NCBI RefSeq assembly: GCF_001644605.1
Contig: NZ_CP011388.1
Location: forward strand, 2,942,501 to 3,006,500
DNA: 64,000 nucleotides
From: Paenibacillus swuensis
Lineage (GTDB): Bacteria; Bacillota; Bacilli; Paenibacillales; DY6
Reading direction: 5' to 3'
Below, piece by piece: positions 47,810 to 55,978 of this stretch. A model generated the notes under the pieces. It was given only the letters and a program-made list of their open reading frames with translations. It had not been told where the DNA came from and ran no database searches. Position numbers and translations under genes: made by a program. Each line of letters opens with the position of its first letter. Within the stretch, counting starts at the first letter, position 1.

Positions 47810-48580
47810 ATGATTGATATTCACACACATATTCTGCCGGGCGTGGATGACGGGGCGCAGGTTATGGAAGATGCGATGAACATGGCGGAAGCGGCGTTCA
47901 AGGACGGAATTCGGACCCTTATCGCAACACCGCATCATGCGAACGGCACGTATTGGAATGAAGCGGACGCGGTGTCCGTCGCGGTTGAAACGTTAAATCT
48001 GAAGCTTCAGGAGCGGGCGATCAACCTGACGATCCTTCCCGGTCAAGAGGTGCGGGTCTATGACGCTTTGCTGGATGATCTGGATGCGGGGAAGGTCCGA
48101 ACGCTGAACGGATCGCGTTATATTCTGCTCGAGTTCTCCTCCGCGCGAATCCCCCGAAACATCAGCGAGCTCATGCATGAGCTTCGGATTATGGGAATTA
48201 CCCCGGTGATCGCCCATCCCGAACGGAATGCTGAGATTTCGGCCGAGCCGGACAAGCTGCAGCGCCTGGTGGAAGACGGAGCCCTCGCTCAGATTACGAC
48301 ACATTCGTTGCTAGGCGGCTTCGGTGACAAGATTCAGAAGGTATCGTACGATCTTTGCCGTAGCAACCTGATCCATTTCGTATCATCAGATGCTCATAAC
48401 TTGACACACCGGCCGTTTCGAATGACAGAGGCCTATGCCGGAATCGCGGCGCGGTTGGGTGACACCTATGTGGAATACTACAAGCAGAATGCCCAGCTCC
48501 TGGCCGGGAATGAGGACATTGAAGCATGGCCGATCAAGCAGGCCGCTTCCTCAAAAGGTTGGTTTAAATTCTGGAAGTAG
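47810..48580 (+). CDS. PHP-family tyrosine-protein phosphatase (CpsB/YwqE-like)
   Basis: ATG 47810 has GGAAGG about 8 bases upstream; a GTG at 47801 is the alternative. The 256-residue protein shows the PHP metal-site motifs: DIHTHILPGVDDG at the start, TPHHANGTY, an E in the PGQEVRVY segment, AHPERN and SSDAHN. CpsB/YwqE phosphatases dephosphorylate BY-kinases that control polysaccharide synthesis. No BY-kinase or Wzz-like gene lies in the window, so its partner must be elsewhere or the enzyme acts on something else. Confidence 0.9.
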   Translation: MIDIHTHILPGVDDGAQVMEDAMNMAEAAFKDGIRTLIATPHHANGTYWNEADAVSVAVETLNLKLQERAINLTILPGQEVRVYDALLDDLDAGKVRTLNGSRYILLEFSSARIPRNISELMHELRIMGITPVIAHPERNAEISAEPDKLQRLVEDGALAQITTHSLLGGFGDKIQKVSYDLCRSNLIHFVSSDAHNLTHRPFRMTEAYAGIAARLGDTYVEYYKQNAQLLAGNEDIEAWPIKQAASSKGWFKFWK

Positions 48581-48598
48581 TAAGCGGGGGAACACGAT

Positions 48599-48733
48599 AT
48601 GGACGACAAACGTAAAGAGGAACCGAAACAAGATCCATTGTCGGTTAGCCGCGGAATTCTGATCGGTATGACGCTCGGCGCCATGCTCTGGATTGCCATT
48701 ATAGCTATTGTGGTGAAATATGTGCTGAAGTAA
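48599..48733 (+). CDS. small single-pass membrane protein, paralogue A (44 aa)
   Basis: ATG 48599 follows GCGGGGG and lies 18 bases after the phosphatase gene. The peptide has a charged N-terminal half (MDDKRKEEPKQDP) and one membrane helix that starts with SRGILIGMTLGAMLWI. The same layout and core (RG-[IL]-LIG-x2-LGA-x-[ML]-W) occurs in the gene at 49706, so these are paralogues. The conserved core and good ribosome-binding sites speak for real genes despite the small size. Function unknown; this copy may be the last gene of the glycan operon. Confidence 0.65.
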   Translation: MDDKRKEEPKQDPLSVSRGILIGMTLGAMLWIAIIAIVVKYVLK

Positions 48734-48738
48734 AAGGA

Positions 48739-48768
48739 AACGCCGCAGCGGTCGCTGCGGCGTTATTT
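48739..48768. terminator. terminator between small gene and convergent gene
   Basis: AACGCCGCAGC (48739-48749) pairs perfectly with GCTGCGGCGTT (48754-48764), followed by ATTTTATTT on the plus strand. It ends the glycan operon and probably also the convergent gene at 48768. Confidence 0.85.
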
Positions 48769-49301
48769 TATTTCTTCGATGCGGCAAGTAAAGCCTGAAT
48801 CTCTTCCGCGGTGAAACGCGAGAGGATGTCTTTCTTGATCTCTTCTTTCTTCTCGGGTGTCAGACTGCTTTGATTCCGATACAGATCCATATATTTAACG
48901 ATTTCCTTGGCGCTAAACTTGCTCATGGCATATTGTGTCGCTTCATCTTTGGAATCAAGCTTCGGTGCTTTGGAAGCGGCTTTCGAGTCGGTTGCTTTCT
49001 CAGGGTTTGAGCCCGATCCGGCACCCGTTTCTGTTCCGGTGTCAGCTTCCGCACCGTTCCCCTTGGAATCCGCTATGGCGGCCTGACCGGTCTCTTCGAG
49101 AATGGCTTGGGCTTTGGCATCGTCCGACAGCTCTTTCGTAATCTGATCCAATTCCTTCTGCGTCTCGGGATTATCGGCTAGTTTCGTGATGACGGAGACC
49201 ATCTGATTGGATATATAAATTTTGCCTGCCCAAACCGCTGCACCGGCAAGAATAACGATCGCGCCTAACACAAACCAGATGGTTTTGGAACGTTTCCGCA
49301 T
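48768..49301 (-). CDS. single-pass membrane protein of unknown function (177 aa)
   Basis: ATG 49301 has GGGGGGAG about 8 bases upstream; the frame could extend to 49391 without a site. Residues about 8-26 form one membrane helix. The outer part has two helical segments separated by a Gly/Ala/Thr/Glu linker (about 88-125), and ends with two similar helical units: FSAKEIVKYMDLYRN and FTAEEIQALLAASKK. I know no family for it. It faces the glycan operon and lies between the two small paralogous membrane genes. Confidence 0.65.
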   Translation of the reverse strand: MRKRSKTIWFVLGAIVILAGAAVWAGKIYISNQMVSVITKLADNPETQKELDQITKELSDDAKAQAILEETGQAAIADSKGNGAEADTGTETGAGSGSNPEKATDSKAASKAPKLDSKDEATQYAMSKFSAKEIVKYMDLYRNQSSLTPEKKEEIKKDILSRFTAEEIQALLAASKK

Positions 49302-49496
49302 AAAAAGTTCTCCCCCCTTATAAAGTTGTAATACAGCCAGTATACCAATTTCGTTAGAAGATTGCCTCCCTGTCATGGCAGCCATAGTCAAATTGACATT
49401 AAATTAATTTAATCCTACTACAAATTGTGACAAAATAATCGCTCTTGTCATATTAAAATTAATATAAAACTAACGTAATGAGGAGGTTATGACAAC

Positions 49497-49625
49497 ATGC
49501 CGCTTTATAATTTCAGTGAAATATGGACACCGCTGAAGATCGCAGGGATTCGGTTTTACCGGGATGAAGAGGCGAGAATCTGGATTAAGCTATGGTCAAA
49601 GTCAAGAAGGTTGCTGCGCAGATAA
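49497..49625 (+). CDS. possible small protein (42 aa)
   Basis: ATG 49497 lies 11 bases after AGGAGG (49481-49486). The peptide is rich in Trp, Ile and Arg (starts MPLYNFSEIWTPLK, ends in a basic tail) and would be amphipathic rather than membrane-spanning. No related sequence is visible in the window. The strong ribosome-binding site and the A/T-rich, promoter-like upstream stretch are the only support. Confidence 0.4.
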   Translation: MPLYNFSEIWTPLKIAGIRFYRDEEARIWIKLWSKSRRLLRR

Positions 49626-49705
49626 ATCGTACCGATCGTCGTATATTCTGTGTCCCTTCCTCCTATACTGATAAAACAAGCAGTTGAGTGGCGGGAGGGA
49701 TGCAG

Positions 49706-49831
49706 ATGGAAGAGAACCAAGTGCCGGAACCGGATTCCGTGACTATCGGAAGAGGCCTCCTTATTGGCATCGTACTCGGGGCGGTTATGTGGATTGTGAT
49801 TCTTACCGCGGTCTTTAAATATATATTTTGA
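49706..49831 (+). CDS. small single-pass membrane protein, paralogue B (41 aa)
   Basis: ATG 49706 has GGGAGGG 6 bases upstream. A short acidic head (MEENQVPEPDSVTI) precedes a membrane helix opening with GRGLLIGIVLGAVMWI. The core is shared with the 44-residue protein at 48599, including RG, LIG, LGA and the Trp. A terminator follows 20 bases after the stop. Function unknown. Confidence 0.65.
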   Translation: MEENQVPEPDSVTIGRGLLIGIVLGAVMWIVILTAVFKYIF

Positions 49832-49850
49832 TCTTATTCCCCACAATGTG

Positions 49851-49879
49851 CCCTCGCAGCTGAGCTGCGGGGGTTTTTT
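49851..49879 (+). terminator. rho-independent terminator
   Basis: CCCTCGCAGC (49851-49860) pairs with GCTGCGGGGG (49864-49873; one T-G pair) and runs into TTTTTT. It ends the transcript of the 41-residue membrane protein. The following 170 bases up to ydcC show nothing else I can name. Confidence 0.85.
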
Positions 49880-50048
49880 GCGTGTAAAGAATGAGAAATC
49901 AACCGGGAGAGTGATGTCGGCGACGGCTTAGGCGAATGATTGTGCCCCGAATAAATAAGTGCTTGTCATGCTAGTCTGCATAATTGTCCAAGTACCCTCA
50001 TAGACATGTTATCAGTTGTGAAACCATTAATCATAAGGGGTTGAGCTT

Positions 50049-51311
50049 ATGCGGAAAGTCGCCTGGATATTGGCCATGGTGATGTGCGTATCCTTTCTGT
50101 TGGCAGCATGCGGGGCGAAAGATGCTTCAGGCGTGGTCAAGGAACTGGAAAGTAAAGCGAAGAAGTTGGACAGCTATCAAGGCACTGGCACGATGACGCT
50201 TCATACGGGGCAGCAGCCTCAGGAGTATAATGTGGAAATCTGGTATAAGCAGCCTCATTTCTACCGGATTTCTCTGCAGAACGAGAAGAAGGATATTTCC
50301 CAGGTGGTATTGCGCAATGATGACGGGGTATTCGTCCTGACGCCGCACTTGAACAAGAGCTTCCGCTTCCAAAGCAACTGGCCCGATCAACAAGGTCAAG
50401 TGTATCTGTACCAAACGCTGCTGCAAAGCATTCTGATGGACCAAACCCGCCAGTTCGCTTCGGACAAGGAAAACTACCTGTTTGATGTGGTGGCTAATTA
50501 TCAGAACGGATCGCTGGCGCGCCAGAAAATCTGGTTGAGCAAGGATGACTACGCCCCGCAAAAGGTTGAAGTGTCTGATTCCAACGCCAATGTGGTGGTG
50601 GAAGTGAATTTTGATCAATTTGAATTCAATAAGAAGTTTGATAAGGATTCCTTCGATATGCAGCGCAACATGACAGCGTCCTTGTCCACGATCCCGACGA
50701 TCAGCAAGGAAGAAGCGGACGTAGCACAAGCTGTAGCCGGCGAAGCTACCAAAGAGACTGAGGCAGGAGAGACAGAAAGTACTGATGCAGCTGGTAAGAA
50801 AGCCGCGGATGAGGCTGTGAATGCGGAAGTGAACGATAAAGGCAAGGAAGAAGCTCAAGGCACGGAAACCGAGGGAACAGAGGCAGAAGGTACGGAGACA
50901 GAGAAGCAAGAGGAAGAAGCCGCAGCCGAGAAAGGTCATGAAGTGGCCGAGCAACCGGAAGCTCAACCAAATCTGCCTGTTATCGAACCGGATTACCTGC
51001 CTGAAGGTGTCGTCAAAAAAGATGAAACCGAGCTGAAGCTGGGCGAGAGCAACGCTGTAAGCATGCGCTATGCGGGCGAGTATAACTATACGCTTGTACA
51101 GACGCGCTCCAAGGTGGACTCCCACACGGCAACTGCTATTCCCGGCGATTTGATGGACCTTGGCTTCCCGCTTGGCGTCATCTCAGGCGAAGCCATTCGT
51201 ACACTTACCTGGAATCATGACGGCGTGGAGTTCCGCTTATCTTCCGGTGATTTGACGGACAACGAATTCATTCGCATCGCGCAATCCGTACAGGGTGAAA
51301 TTGGCAAGTAA
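50049..51311 (+). CDS. ydcC: YdcC/GerS-like lipoprotein with LolA-type fold (420 aa)
   Basis: The signal peptide ends in the lipobox LAAC (Cys at about residue 21), so the protein is a lipoprotein. Residues about 30-220 show a LolA/GerS-like beta-sheet pattern (GTGTMTLHTG, VEIWYKQPHFYRI), and residues about 312-420 are a second domain (ESNAVSMRYAGEYNYTLVQ). Between them lies an unusually long Glu/Ala/Thr-rich linker (about 224-311). Location directly before alr and the ndoAI/ndoA pair matches B. subtilis ydcC, a sporulation-linked gene. GGGGTTGAG precedes ATG 50049. Confidence 0.85.
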   Translation: MRKVAWILAMVMCVSFLLAACGAKDASGVVKELESKAKKLDSYQGTGTMTLHTGQQPQEYNVEIWYKQPHFYRISLQNEKKDISQVVLRNDDGVFVLTPHLNKSFRFQSNWPDQQGQVYLYQTLLQSILMDQTRQFASDKENYLFDVVANYQNGSLARQKIWLSKDDYAPQKVEVSDSNANVVVEVNFDQFEFNKKFDKDSFDMQRNMTASLSTIPTISKEEADVAQAVAGEATKETEAGETESTDAAGKKAADEAVNAEVNDKGKEEAQGTETEGTEAEGTETEKQEEEAAAEKGHEVAEQPEAQPNLPVIEPDYLPEGVVKKDETELKLGESNAVSMRYAGEYNYTLVQTRSKVDSHTATAIPGDLMDLGFPLGVISGEAIRTLTWNHDGVEFRLSSGDLTDNEFIRIAQSVQGEIGK

Positions 51312-51362
51312 AACAACCGCCCAAATTGTAGGATATATAGTAAAATAATAGACTGTAGGACG

Positions 51363-51390
51363 GGTGGAGCCTCTCTAAGCTCCACCTTTT
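51363..51390 (+). terminator. terminator after ydcC
   Basis: GGTGGAGC (51363-51370) pairs with GCTCCACC (51379-51386), then TTTT. It separates ydcC from alr. Confidence 0.8.
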
Positions 51391-51416
51391 CACGGTATCT
51401 GCGGAACTCCTGTTCA

Positions 51417-51445
51417 TTGACAGTACAGGCGAAGCCCTTTAACAT
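51417..51445 (+). promoter_or_regulatory. probable SigA promoter of alr
   Basis: A perfect TTGACA (51417-51422) is followed after 17 bases by TAACAT (51440-51445, four of six). Transcription would start near 51452, about 50 bases before the alr start. Confidence 0.5.
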
Positions 51446-51500
51446 AAGGGATATGACTTAATCGCTAGTAATGGAAGATGAAGCAGGTGAACACACAATT

Positions 51501-52700
51501 ATGGAGAGTTACTATCGTCCCACCCGGGCCGAAATTGATTTAAATGCGCTCGAGCATAATCTTAACGAATTCAGAAACAGGCTGCCGGCCGGTCAGAAGA
51601 TCATGGCTACGGTGAAGGCCAACGCTTACGGGCACGGTGCAGTCGGCATCGCCAAAGCGGCAGTGCGATGGGGCGTTGATTATTTAAGCGTTGCCTTTCT
51701 GGATGAAGCGATTCAGTTGCGTCAAGCGGGTATTGCTTCACCGATTCTTGTCCTGGGGCATACGCCCGCCGAGGGGATTCAAGCCGCCATCGATCATGAT
51801 ATTACTTTAAATGTGTACACAAATGATGTATTGGAAGCAGCGGAATGCTGTTATGCAAGCAAGGAGAAGGGGACCGGGCAGCCGTTGCGGATTCATGTGA
51901 AGGTGGATACGGGCATGGGCCGGATTGGTATTCTGGCAGAGGATGCCGTCCCTTTTATACAGAAAGCGATGGGTATGCCTGGGGTGAGGGTAGAAGGGGT
52001 ATTCACTCATTTCGCCTGTGCGGATGAAGCGGATTTAAGTTACACGCATATGCAATACCAACGGTTTCAAAAGGTGCTGGATACATTCGAGGCCCAAGGC
52101 GTATCGTTTCCGTTGATCCACACCGGGAATAGCGCAGCCGCGATTCAGGTTCCGGAATGGAGCTATTCCATGGTCCGGCTGGGCATCAGCATGTACGGCT
52201 TATATCCTTCGGATGAGGTGCCCGCGGATTGGGTGGATTTGAAGCCGGTCATGCGCATTGTGAGCCGATTGTCCAATGTGAAAACACTCCCTCCAGGCGA
52301 GGGTATCAGCTATGGCGTAAGATATTATACGCAGACGCAGGAACGCATCGGGACCGTACCGATCGGCTATGCCGACGGATACTCCAGAATGCTGACAGGC
52401 AAAGCGGAAGCTTTGGTACGAGGTCAGCGGGTACCGGTTGTAGGCACCATATGCATGGATCAGTGCATGTTGAACCTTACGATTTTGCCTGAAGAGGGAA
52501 TGGATGTTGGGATCGGGGAAGAAGTCGTCCTGATGGGCCGGCAAGGAGATTTGGTGATCTCAGCGGAGGACATTGCGGCTCATTTGGGTACGATTAACTA
52601 CGAGGTTACGTGCATGGTAGCTCACCGGATTCCGCGGGTTTACTTGCGTGAAGGGCGTCCCGAAGAGGTTGTACACGCGCTGATGCCTGTCGAAGGATAA
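51501..52700 (+). CDS. alr: alanine racemase
   Basis: PLP-dependent interconversion of L- and D-alanine for peptidoglycan. The PLP lysine lies in VKANAYGHG (about residues 35-43), and the catalytic Tyr region is GEGISYGVRYYTQ; IPIGYADG-type sequence (VPIGYADGYSR) and GTICMDQ follow. I chose ATG 51501 (AGGTGA about 10 bases upstream), giving MESYYRPTRAEIDL; ATG 51471 lacks a site. 399 residues is slightly longer than usual. It sits in the ydcC-alr-ndoAI-ndoA order known from Bacillus. Confidence 0.95.
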   Translation: MESYYRPTRAEIDLNALEHNLNEFRNRLPAGQKIMATVKANAYGHGAVGIAKAAVRWGVDYLSVAFLDEAIQLRQAGIASPILVLGHTPAEGIQAAIDHDITLNVYTNDVLEAAECCYASKEKGTGQPLRIHVKVDTGMGRIGILAEDAVPFIQKAMGMPGVRVEGVFTHFACADEADLSYTHMQYQRFQKVLDTFEAQGVSFPLIHTGNSAAAIQVPEWSYSMVRLGISMYGLYPSDEVPADWVDLKPVMRIVSRLSNVKTLPPGEGISYGVRYYTQTQERIGTVPIGYADGYSRMLTGKAEALVRGQRVPVVGTICMDQCMLNLTILPEEGMDVGIGEEVVLMGRQGDLVISAEDIAAHLGTINYEVTCMVAHRIPRVYLREGRPEEVVHALMPVEG

Positions 52701-52896
52701 AGATGGAAGCAGCAGCAGGGCCGCTCAAAAGAGGAATATGTCGCTTCGTGTTGAATAAGGTAATAGATCCGTCTGTGTAGGACGAATACAACATAGTTGA
52801 TACACGATGCGCATATATTTACTCTTGTATAATTTGGCTGAAGTCACGACATAATGGTAATAACGGTTTTGGAAATGTTTTGGGGGTGCGGGATTA

Positions 52897-53178
52897 GTGT
52901 CCAATATGCATAACACGAAGAGAATTATGATTAGTTTGCCGGATTATCTACTTCAGGAGGTCGACGGGATCGTGGAAAAAGAAAATTCCAACCGCAGTGA
53001 ATTTATCCGTCAAGCCATGAGATTGTATCTCACCGAACGTAAGAAAAGGCAGCTTCGTGATTCGATGCAACGCGGTTATATGGAGATGGCCAAAATCAAC
53101 CTAAACATGGCATCGGAAGCGTTCTATGCGGAGGAAGATGCGGATAGCATTCTGGACCGTCTAGTTAGCGGGGTGTAA
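52897..53178 (+). CDS. ndoAI: antitoxin NdoAI/MazE-type ribbon-helix-helix protein
   Basis: GTG 52897 follows GGGGGTG. The 93-residue protein has a ribbon-helix-helix N-terminus (KRIMISLPDYLLQEVDGIV then NRSEFIRQAMRLYL) that dimerises on DNA, and an acidic C-terminus (EAFYAEEDADSIL) that blocks the toxin. It lies 3 bases ahead of ndoA. Such antitoxins usually repress their own operon. The 196 bases ahead hold a TATAAT (52828-52833) without a clear -35. Confidence 0.93.
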   Translation: MSNMHNTKRIMISLPDYLLQEVDGIVEKENSNRSEFIRQAMRLYLTERKKRQLRDSMQRGYMEMAKINLNMASEAFYAEEDADSILDRLVSGV

Positions 53179-53181
53179 CCA

Positions 53182-53532
53182 TTGATTGTGAAACGCGGCG
53201 ATGTATTTTTTGCCGACCTTTCTCCGGTCGTCGGGTCCGAGCAAGGCGGAGTCCGTCCGGTGTTGGTCATCCAGAATGATATTGGCAATCGCTTCAGTCC
53301 GACTGTGATTGTAGCGGCCATCACCGCTCAGATCCAGAAGGCGAAGCTTCCGACGCATGTCGAGATTGAGGCGGAAACGCACGGTTTTGACAGGGACTCG
53401 GTAATTCTGCTTGAACAGATTCGAACGATCGATAAGCAGCGATTAACGGATAAGATTACCCACCTGGACGAAGAAACGATGCGTAAAGTGGATGATTCGT
53501 TACAGATTAGCGTGGGGTTAATTGAATTTTAA
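53182..53532 (+). CDS. ndoA: endoribonuclease toxin NdoA (EndoA, MazF family)
   Basis: TTG 53182 opens [18 protein letters not shown], almost identical to B. subtilis NdoA as I remember it, including length (116) and [14 protein letters not shown]. The toxin cuts single-stranded mRNA at UACAU in Bacillus; the near identity suggests the same target. The active-site Arg and Thr regions (GGVRPV; AAITAQ) are intact, so the pair should be functional. In Bacillus the rsb-sigB genes follow; here a terminator and tex follow instead. Confidence 0.96.
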   Translation: MIVKRGDVFFADLSPVVGSEQGGVRPVLVIQNDIGNRFSPTVIVAAITAQIQKAKLPTHVEIEAETHGFDRDSVILLEQIRTIDKQRLTDKITHLDEETMRKVDDSLQISVGLIEF

Positions 53533-53540
53533 GGGACCAG

Positions 53541-53569
53541 GCGAGAGGCGCTTAGCTTCTCGTTTTTTT
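53541..53569 (+). terminator. terminator after ndoA
   Basis: GCGAGA (53541-53546) pairs with TCTCGT-side bases (53557-53562) with an inner GC/GC pair, followed by seven T residues. Confidence 0.75.
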
Positions 53570-53650
53570 GTGTTTGGTGGGATATAATGAGGGGAAGAGT
53601 TAAGTTGATGAGTTTAAACGAATTCAGTAAACCTACTAAGGATGGTACAT

Positions 53651-55897
53651 ATGACGGAACAACAAATCACGCTAGAGAATCCGGCACAAGTCAAGGAACG
53701 CATTACGAAGCAAATGGCCGGGGAGCTGCAGCTTGCGCTGAAGCAAGTGCGCACGACGGTGGATCTGCTGGACGAAGGAAACACGATCCCGTTCATCGCA
53801 AGGTACCGGAAGGAAATGACGGGCGAGCTGGATGAGAATCAGCTGCGCTCGATCGAGGAGCGCCTGCAATACCTGCGTAACCTGGAAGACCGCAAGTCGG
53901 AAGTGATTCGCCTGATCGATGAGCAGGGGAAGCTGACCGATAAGCTGCGCGGGCAGGTCACAGGGGCGGTGAAGCTGCAGGAGGTCGAGGATCTGTATCG
54001 ACCGTACAAGCAGAAGCGGAAGACGCGCGCGAGCGTAGCGAAGGAGCGCGGACTCGAGGGGTTGGCCGAGTGGCTGCTCTCGCAGCCTGCGGCGGGCTCG
54101 CTGACGGCGGAAGCGAGCAAGTACGTGGACGAGGCCCGCGGGGTTCCCGGGCCGGAGGAGGCGCTGCAAGGCGCGATGGACATCATCGCGGAGGGCATGG
54201 CGGACGATCCGAAGGTCCGCGCGTGGGTGCGGCGATACACGCAAGACCACGGGATTGTGGTGACGGAAGCGAAGGACGCGGCGGCGGAGTCCGTGTACGA
54301 GATGTACTACGCGTACCAGGAGCCGGTGAAGAAGCTGCCTCCGCATCGCGTGCTGGCCATCAACCGCGGGGAGCGGGAAGATGTGCTGAAGGTGTCGCTG
54401 AGCGTGCCTGCGGACAAGGTGCACGAGTTCATGGCGCGGCAGGTGCTGCGGGGCGGCGGCAACGGTGGATCCGGCGTGAAGGGCGCTGGTGCAGGAGCAG
54501 GATCAGGCGGTGGTATCGCCAGGGAGTTACTGCTCAGCGTCGTCGAGGATGCGTACAAGCGGTTGCTCGCGCCATCGGTGGAGCGTGAAGTGCGAGGCGA
54601 GCTGACTGAGAAGGCGGAGGAGCATGCGATCGCGATTTTTGCGGAAAATCTGCGGAATTTGTTGCTCCAAGCGCCGATCAAGGGCAAGGTCGTGCTCGGT
54701 GTGGACCCGGCGTATCGTACCGGGTGTAAGCTCGCTGTTGTCGACGAAACCGGCAAGATGCTCGAGATTGCCGTGACGTATCCGACGCCGCCGGTGAACA
54801 AGGTGGCCGAGGCGGAGCGCAAGTTCTTGGAGCTGATCGACAAATACGCGATCGAGCTGGTCGTCATCGGGAACGGCACGGCCTCCCGGGAGACGGAGCA
54901 GTTTGTCGCCGATGTGATCAAGAAGGTGAAGGAACGGAAGCTTCAGTATCTCATCGTGAGCGAGGCGGGCGCCAGCGTCTACTCCGCGTCGAAGGTGGCG
55001 CAGGAAGAGTTTCCTGCGCTGGACGTAGCGGAGCGGAGCGCGATTTCGATCGCGCGCCGGCTGCAGGATCCGCTGGCGGAGCTGGTGAAGATCGATCCGA
55101 AGGCGATCGGGGTCGGGCAGTACCAGCATGACGTCACCCAGAAACGTCTGGAAGAGAGCCTGAAGGCCGTCGTGGAGTCCGCCGTGAACCATGTGGGCGT
55201 GGATCTCAATACGGCGTCGCCGTCGCTGCTCTCGTACGTTTCGGGCATTTCCTCCACAATCGCGAAAAACATCGTGAAGTTTCGAGAGGAGAACGGCAAG
55301 TTCGTCAGCCGAAAGCAGCTTGCGAAGGTGCCGCGTTTGGGACCCAAAGCATATGAGCAATGCGTGGGATTCCTGCGGATCAGCAGCGAGGGCGGCGCGA
55401 ACCCGCTGGATAATACGCCGATTCATCCGGAATCTTACAGTACGGTTGATGCGCTGTTCAAGGAGCTGCGTGTGGAGTTGAGCCAGCTGGGCTCACAGGA
55501 GCTGAAATCAAAGCTGTCGGAGCTGGAGCCGGAAGCTGTCGCTACGCAACTGGGTGTGGGCGTGCCAACATTGCGCGATATTCTGGACAGCTTGCAGCGT
55601 CCGGGGCGGGATCCGCGGGACGAGTTGCCTTTGCCTATTTTTCACACAGACGTATTGAAGCTTGAAGATTTGGTTGCCGGTATGGAGTTGCAGGGTACGG
55701 TTCGAAACGTGATCGATTTTGGGGCGTTTATCGATATTGGCGTGAAAAATGACGGTTTGGTACACATCTCGCAGCTCAGCGATCGTTTCGTGAAGCATCC
55801 GATGGACGTAGTTTCGGTCGGGGATACGGTGACGGTGTGGGTGCTGGGTGTTGATCTGAAGAAGGGCCGTGTCAGCTTGACGATGCGTAAGCCTTAA
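53651..55897 (+). CDS. tex: Tex-family RNA-binding transcription accessory protein
   Basis: ATG 53651 has AAGGA about 8 bases upstream; an in-frame GTG at 53642 is less likely. The 748-residue protein has the Tex layout: N-terminal helical domain, YqgF/RNase H-like domain (about 346-450, VLGVDPAYRTGCKLAVVDE), helix-hairpin-helix region (about 516-580, VDLNTASPSLLSYVSGI), and a C-terminal S1 domain (about 677-748, GTVRNVIDFGAFIDIGV). A Gly/Ala/Ser-rich insert (about residues 266-290) interrupts the N-terminal part and is not usual. The DNA from 53.9 to 54.6 kb is very GC-rich. In B. subtilis the homologue is YdcI. Confidence 0.95.
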   Translation: MTEQQITLENPAQVKERITKQMAGELQLALKQVRTTVDLLDEGNTIPFIARYRKEMTGELDENQLRSIEERLQYLRNLEDRKSEVIRLIDEQGKLTDKLRGQVTGAVKLQEVEDLYRPYKQKRKTRASVAKERGLEGLAEWLLSQPAAGSLTAEASKYVDEARGVPGPEEALQGAMDIIAEGMADDPKVRAWVRRYTQDHGIVVTEAKDAAAESVYEMYYAYQEPVKKLPPHRVLAINRGEREDVLKVSLSVPADKVHEFMARQVLRGGGNGGSGVKGAGAGAGSGGGIARELLLSVVEDAYKRLLAPSVEREVRGELTEKAEEHAIAIFAENLRNLLLQAPIKGKVVLGVDPAYRTGCKLAVVDETGKMLEIAVTYPTPPVNKVAEAERKFLELIDKYAIELVVIGNGTASRETEQFVADVIKKVKERKLQYLIVSEAGASVYSASKVAQEEFPALDVAERSAISIARRLQDPLAELVKIDPKAIGVGQYQHDVTQKRLEESLKAVVESAVNHVGVDLNTASPSLLSYVSGISSTIAKNIVKFREENGKFVSRKQLAKVPRLGPKAYEQCVGFLRISSEGGANPLDNTPIHPESYSTVDALFKELRVELSQLGSQELKSKLSELEPEAVATQLGVGVPTLRDILDSLQRPGRDPRDELPLPIFHTDVLKLEDLVAGMELQGTVRNVIDFGAFIDIGVKNDGLVHISQLSDRFVKHPMDVVSVGDTVTVWVLGVDLKKGRVSLTMRKP

Positions 55898-55904
55898 CAT
55901 GAAG

Positions 55905-55940
55905 AAAGCCGAATCTCCTGTGCGGAGGCTCGGCTCTTTG
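55905..55940 (+). terminator. terminator after tex
   Basis: AGCCGA (55906-55911) and TCGGCT (55929-55934) pair, with inner CTCC/GGAG pairing, followed by CTTTGTGTG. The T tail is short, so moderate support. Confidence 0.65.
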
Positions 55941-55978
55941 TGTGTGCTGGCGCTGTATGTCGAATGTGCGTCCGTTGG

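Noticed and set aside
48599-49831. Small membrane peptides as type I toxins
   Set aside because: They have long polar heads, proper ribosome-binding sites and terminators, and I see no antisense RNA promoter opposite.
50127-51125. 332-codon frame antisense to ydcC
   Set aside because: It is a shadow of the Glu/Ala-rich coding sequence; the predicted protein is Leu/Arg/His-rich without family features.
53672-55426. Long frames antisense to and within tex
   Set aside because: High GC content removes stop codons in all frames here; the plus-strand Tex frame has clear domains, and the others do not.
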